6,237 nt of DNA, from positions 1 to 6,237 of the forward strand of contig WLLG01000141.1 in NCBI GenBank assembly GCA_009700815.1, in the 5' to 3' direction. The position numbers were made by a program, and so were the translations under genes. This DNA is from Actinomycetota bacterium (lineage in GTDB: Bacteria > Actinomycetota > Acidimicrobiia > Acidimicrobiales > Microtrichaceae). Positions 5,618-6,237 of the stretch are shown here, piece after piece. Below the pieces are notes generated by a model. It was not told the DNA's origin, ran no database searches, and saw nothing but the letters and a program-made list of their open reading frames with translations. Numbering within the stretch: position 1 is the first letter of the stretch; every line of letters starts with the position of its first letter.

Positions 5618-6139
5618 ATGACCAAAGAATCCCCCCAAGGCCAACGAGAGGGAGACGGCTCAGACTGGTACGAGGTTGTTGTTGAGATCCCGAAAGGGTC
5701 GCGCAACAAGTACGAGATCGACCACGACCACGGAGAGGCCTGGCTGGATCGCCACCTCTTCTCAACCACTGTGTACCCCACTGAGTATGGGTTCTTCCCA
5801 AACACCTTGGCCGAGGATGGCGACCCTCTCGACGCACTCGTACTGCTCGAAGAGGCAACCTTTCCTGGTTGCCATATTCGCGCCCGGCCTATTGCGGTGC
5901 TCGAGATGACCGACGAGGCCGGAAGGGACCTAAAGGTGCTCTGCGTTCCTTCGGGTGACCCAAGGTGGGATTATTTGCAGGATGTAGGCGATGTTCCCAT
6001 GCACCAACTCGCAGAAATCCAGCAGTTCTTTAAAGTCTACAAAGACCTAGAACCGGGCAAGGCAAGCGCTGTTGGCGAATGGAGCAATCGTGCCGCAGCG
6101 ATTAGTGCGATTGCCGCAGACCGCGCCAGGTTCGTTTAG
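5618..6139 (+). CDS. ppa: Inorganic pyrophosphatase, family I
   Basis: A 173-residue cytosolic enzyme that hydrolyses pyrophosphate to two phosphates and so pulls biosynthetic reactions forward. The family I active site is intact: IPKGSRNKYEID (24-35), LDRHLFSTTVYPTEYGF (43-59), the signature EDGDPLDALVLL (66-77) with its metal-binding aspartates, TDEAGRDLKVL (97-107), GDPRWDYLQDVGD (112-124) and VYKDLEPGK (140-148). Compared with usual actinobacterial enzymes, which begin just before the EIPKG strand, it has about 15 extra polar N-terminal residues (MTKESPQGQREGDGSD); no later in-frame start before the conserved core was found, so the extension seems real. The start has no SD. The gene is downstream of the TetR gene in the same direction, probably with its own promoter in the 63-bp gap. 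Confidence 0.95.
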   Translation: MTKESPQGQREGDGSDWYEVVVEIPKGSRNKYEIDHDHGEAWLDRHLFSTTVYPTEYGFFPNTLAEDGDPLDALVLLEEATFPGCHIRARPIAVLEMTDEAGRDLKVLCVPSGDPRWDYLQDVGDVPMHQLAEIQQFFKVYKDLEPGKASAVGEWSNRAAAISAIAADRARFV

Positions 6140-6142
6140 GTC

Positions 6143-6172
6143 ATTCTTGCAACTTGAAACTATCCCAAGAAT
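6143..6172 (+). terminator. AT-rich inverted repeat after ppa, possible weak terminator or operator
   Basis: ATTCTTG (6143-6149) pairs with CAAGAAT (6166-6172) around a 16-base loop, starting three bases after the ppa stop and followed by TTTC. The stem is short and AT-rich, so termination would be weak. It also lies just upstream of the next promoter and could instead be a binding site. Confidence 0.25.
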
Positions 6173-6188
6173 TTTCTCAGGTTTGGGC

Positions 6189-6194
6189 TAGAAT
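6189..6194 (+). promoter_or_regulatory. -10 box of the gene starting at 6228
   Basis: TAGAAT matches TANNNT closely and is preceded by GGGC rather than a clear -35. Transcription would begin near 6201, leaving a leader of about 27 bases that contains the Shine-Dalgarno sequence. Confidence 0.45.
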
Positions 6195-6212
6195 TTGTTT
6201 GTTAAAACGACT

Positions 6213-6220
6213 GAAAGGGT
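6213..6220 (+). promoter_or_regulatory. Shine-Dalgarno sequence GAAAGGGT
   Basis: The purine run GAAAGGG ends 8 bases before ATG 6228. It is the only strong SD in the window and fixes the start of the next gene. Confidence 0.55.
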
Positions 6221-6227
6221 ATTCATT

Positions 6228-6237
6228 ATGTTGTCTC
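6228..6237 (+). CDS. First codons of a gene running off the right edge
   Basis: ATG TTG TCT (Met-Leu-Ser) follows a -10 box and a well-placed SD. Only three codons are inside the window, so the product cannot be named. The dedicated promoter and SD suggest a separately and perhaps strongly expressed gene. Confidence 0.45.

Noticed and set aside
1..6237. Mobile element, phage or defence island
   Set aside because: No transposase, integrase, terminal inverted repeats, toxin-antitoxin or nuclease genes were found, and composition appears even along the window.

Overview
The window looks like a stretch of an actinobacterial chromosome. The evidence is the protein families present: a FtsK/SpoIIIE-type ATPase tail beside an FHA-domain protein, a sucrase/ferredoxin-like protein, a TetR regulator beginning RLPAAERREQ, and a family I pyrophosphatase with DGDPLDALV and GDPRWD motifs. 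Moderately high GC (by eye) and mostly SD-less starts with TANNNT boxes a few bases upstream, as in leaderless actinobacterial transcripts, fit this. Intergenic gaps are short (1, 103, 46, -4, 9, about 92 and 63 bp), suggesting a compact genome. I see no tRNA, rRNA, CRISPR array, insertion sequence or phage gene.

Layout. (1) 1-1057: the C-terminal end of a FtsK/SpoIIIE-like P-loop ATPase (+) runs tail to tail into an FHA-domain protein with a C-terminal helical/winged-helix-like region (-); the stop codons are one base apart. The FHA gene has a 15-bp tandem repeat coding AQNPA units near its N terminus and a repeated 9-mer in its promoter. (2) 1161-3737: a mannosyl/glucosylglycerate-hydrolase-like glycosidase (-) and a GT4-type glycosyltransferase (+) diverge from a 46-bp shared control region; the transferase overlaps a small two-helix membrane protein by ATGA. 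(3) 3747-5554: a thioredoxin-like [2Fe-2S] sucrase/ferredoxin-family protein (-) diverges from a TetR regulator (+), with two near-identical copies of CTTGYGCAAC in the spacer. (4) 5618-6237: inorganic pyrophosphatase (ppa), then a promoter, a clear Shine-Dalgarno sequence and the first codons of another gene that runs off the window.

How they might work together (inference): the glycosyltransferase and the glycosidase could make and break the same glycoside, possibly a small osmolyte-like glycoside or a glycolipid head group, with the membrane protein as an accessory. The TetR protein probably controls its own gene and perhaps the ferredoxin-like gene. The FHA protein and the FtsK-like ATPase may belong to a larger type VII-like secretion or DNA/protein-pumping locus outside the left edge. 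The most interesting items are the paired glycan genes with their tiny shared control region, the repeated putative operator beside the TetR gene, and the unusual FHA protein.
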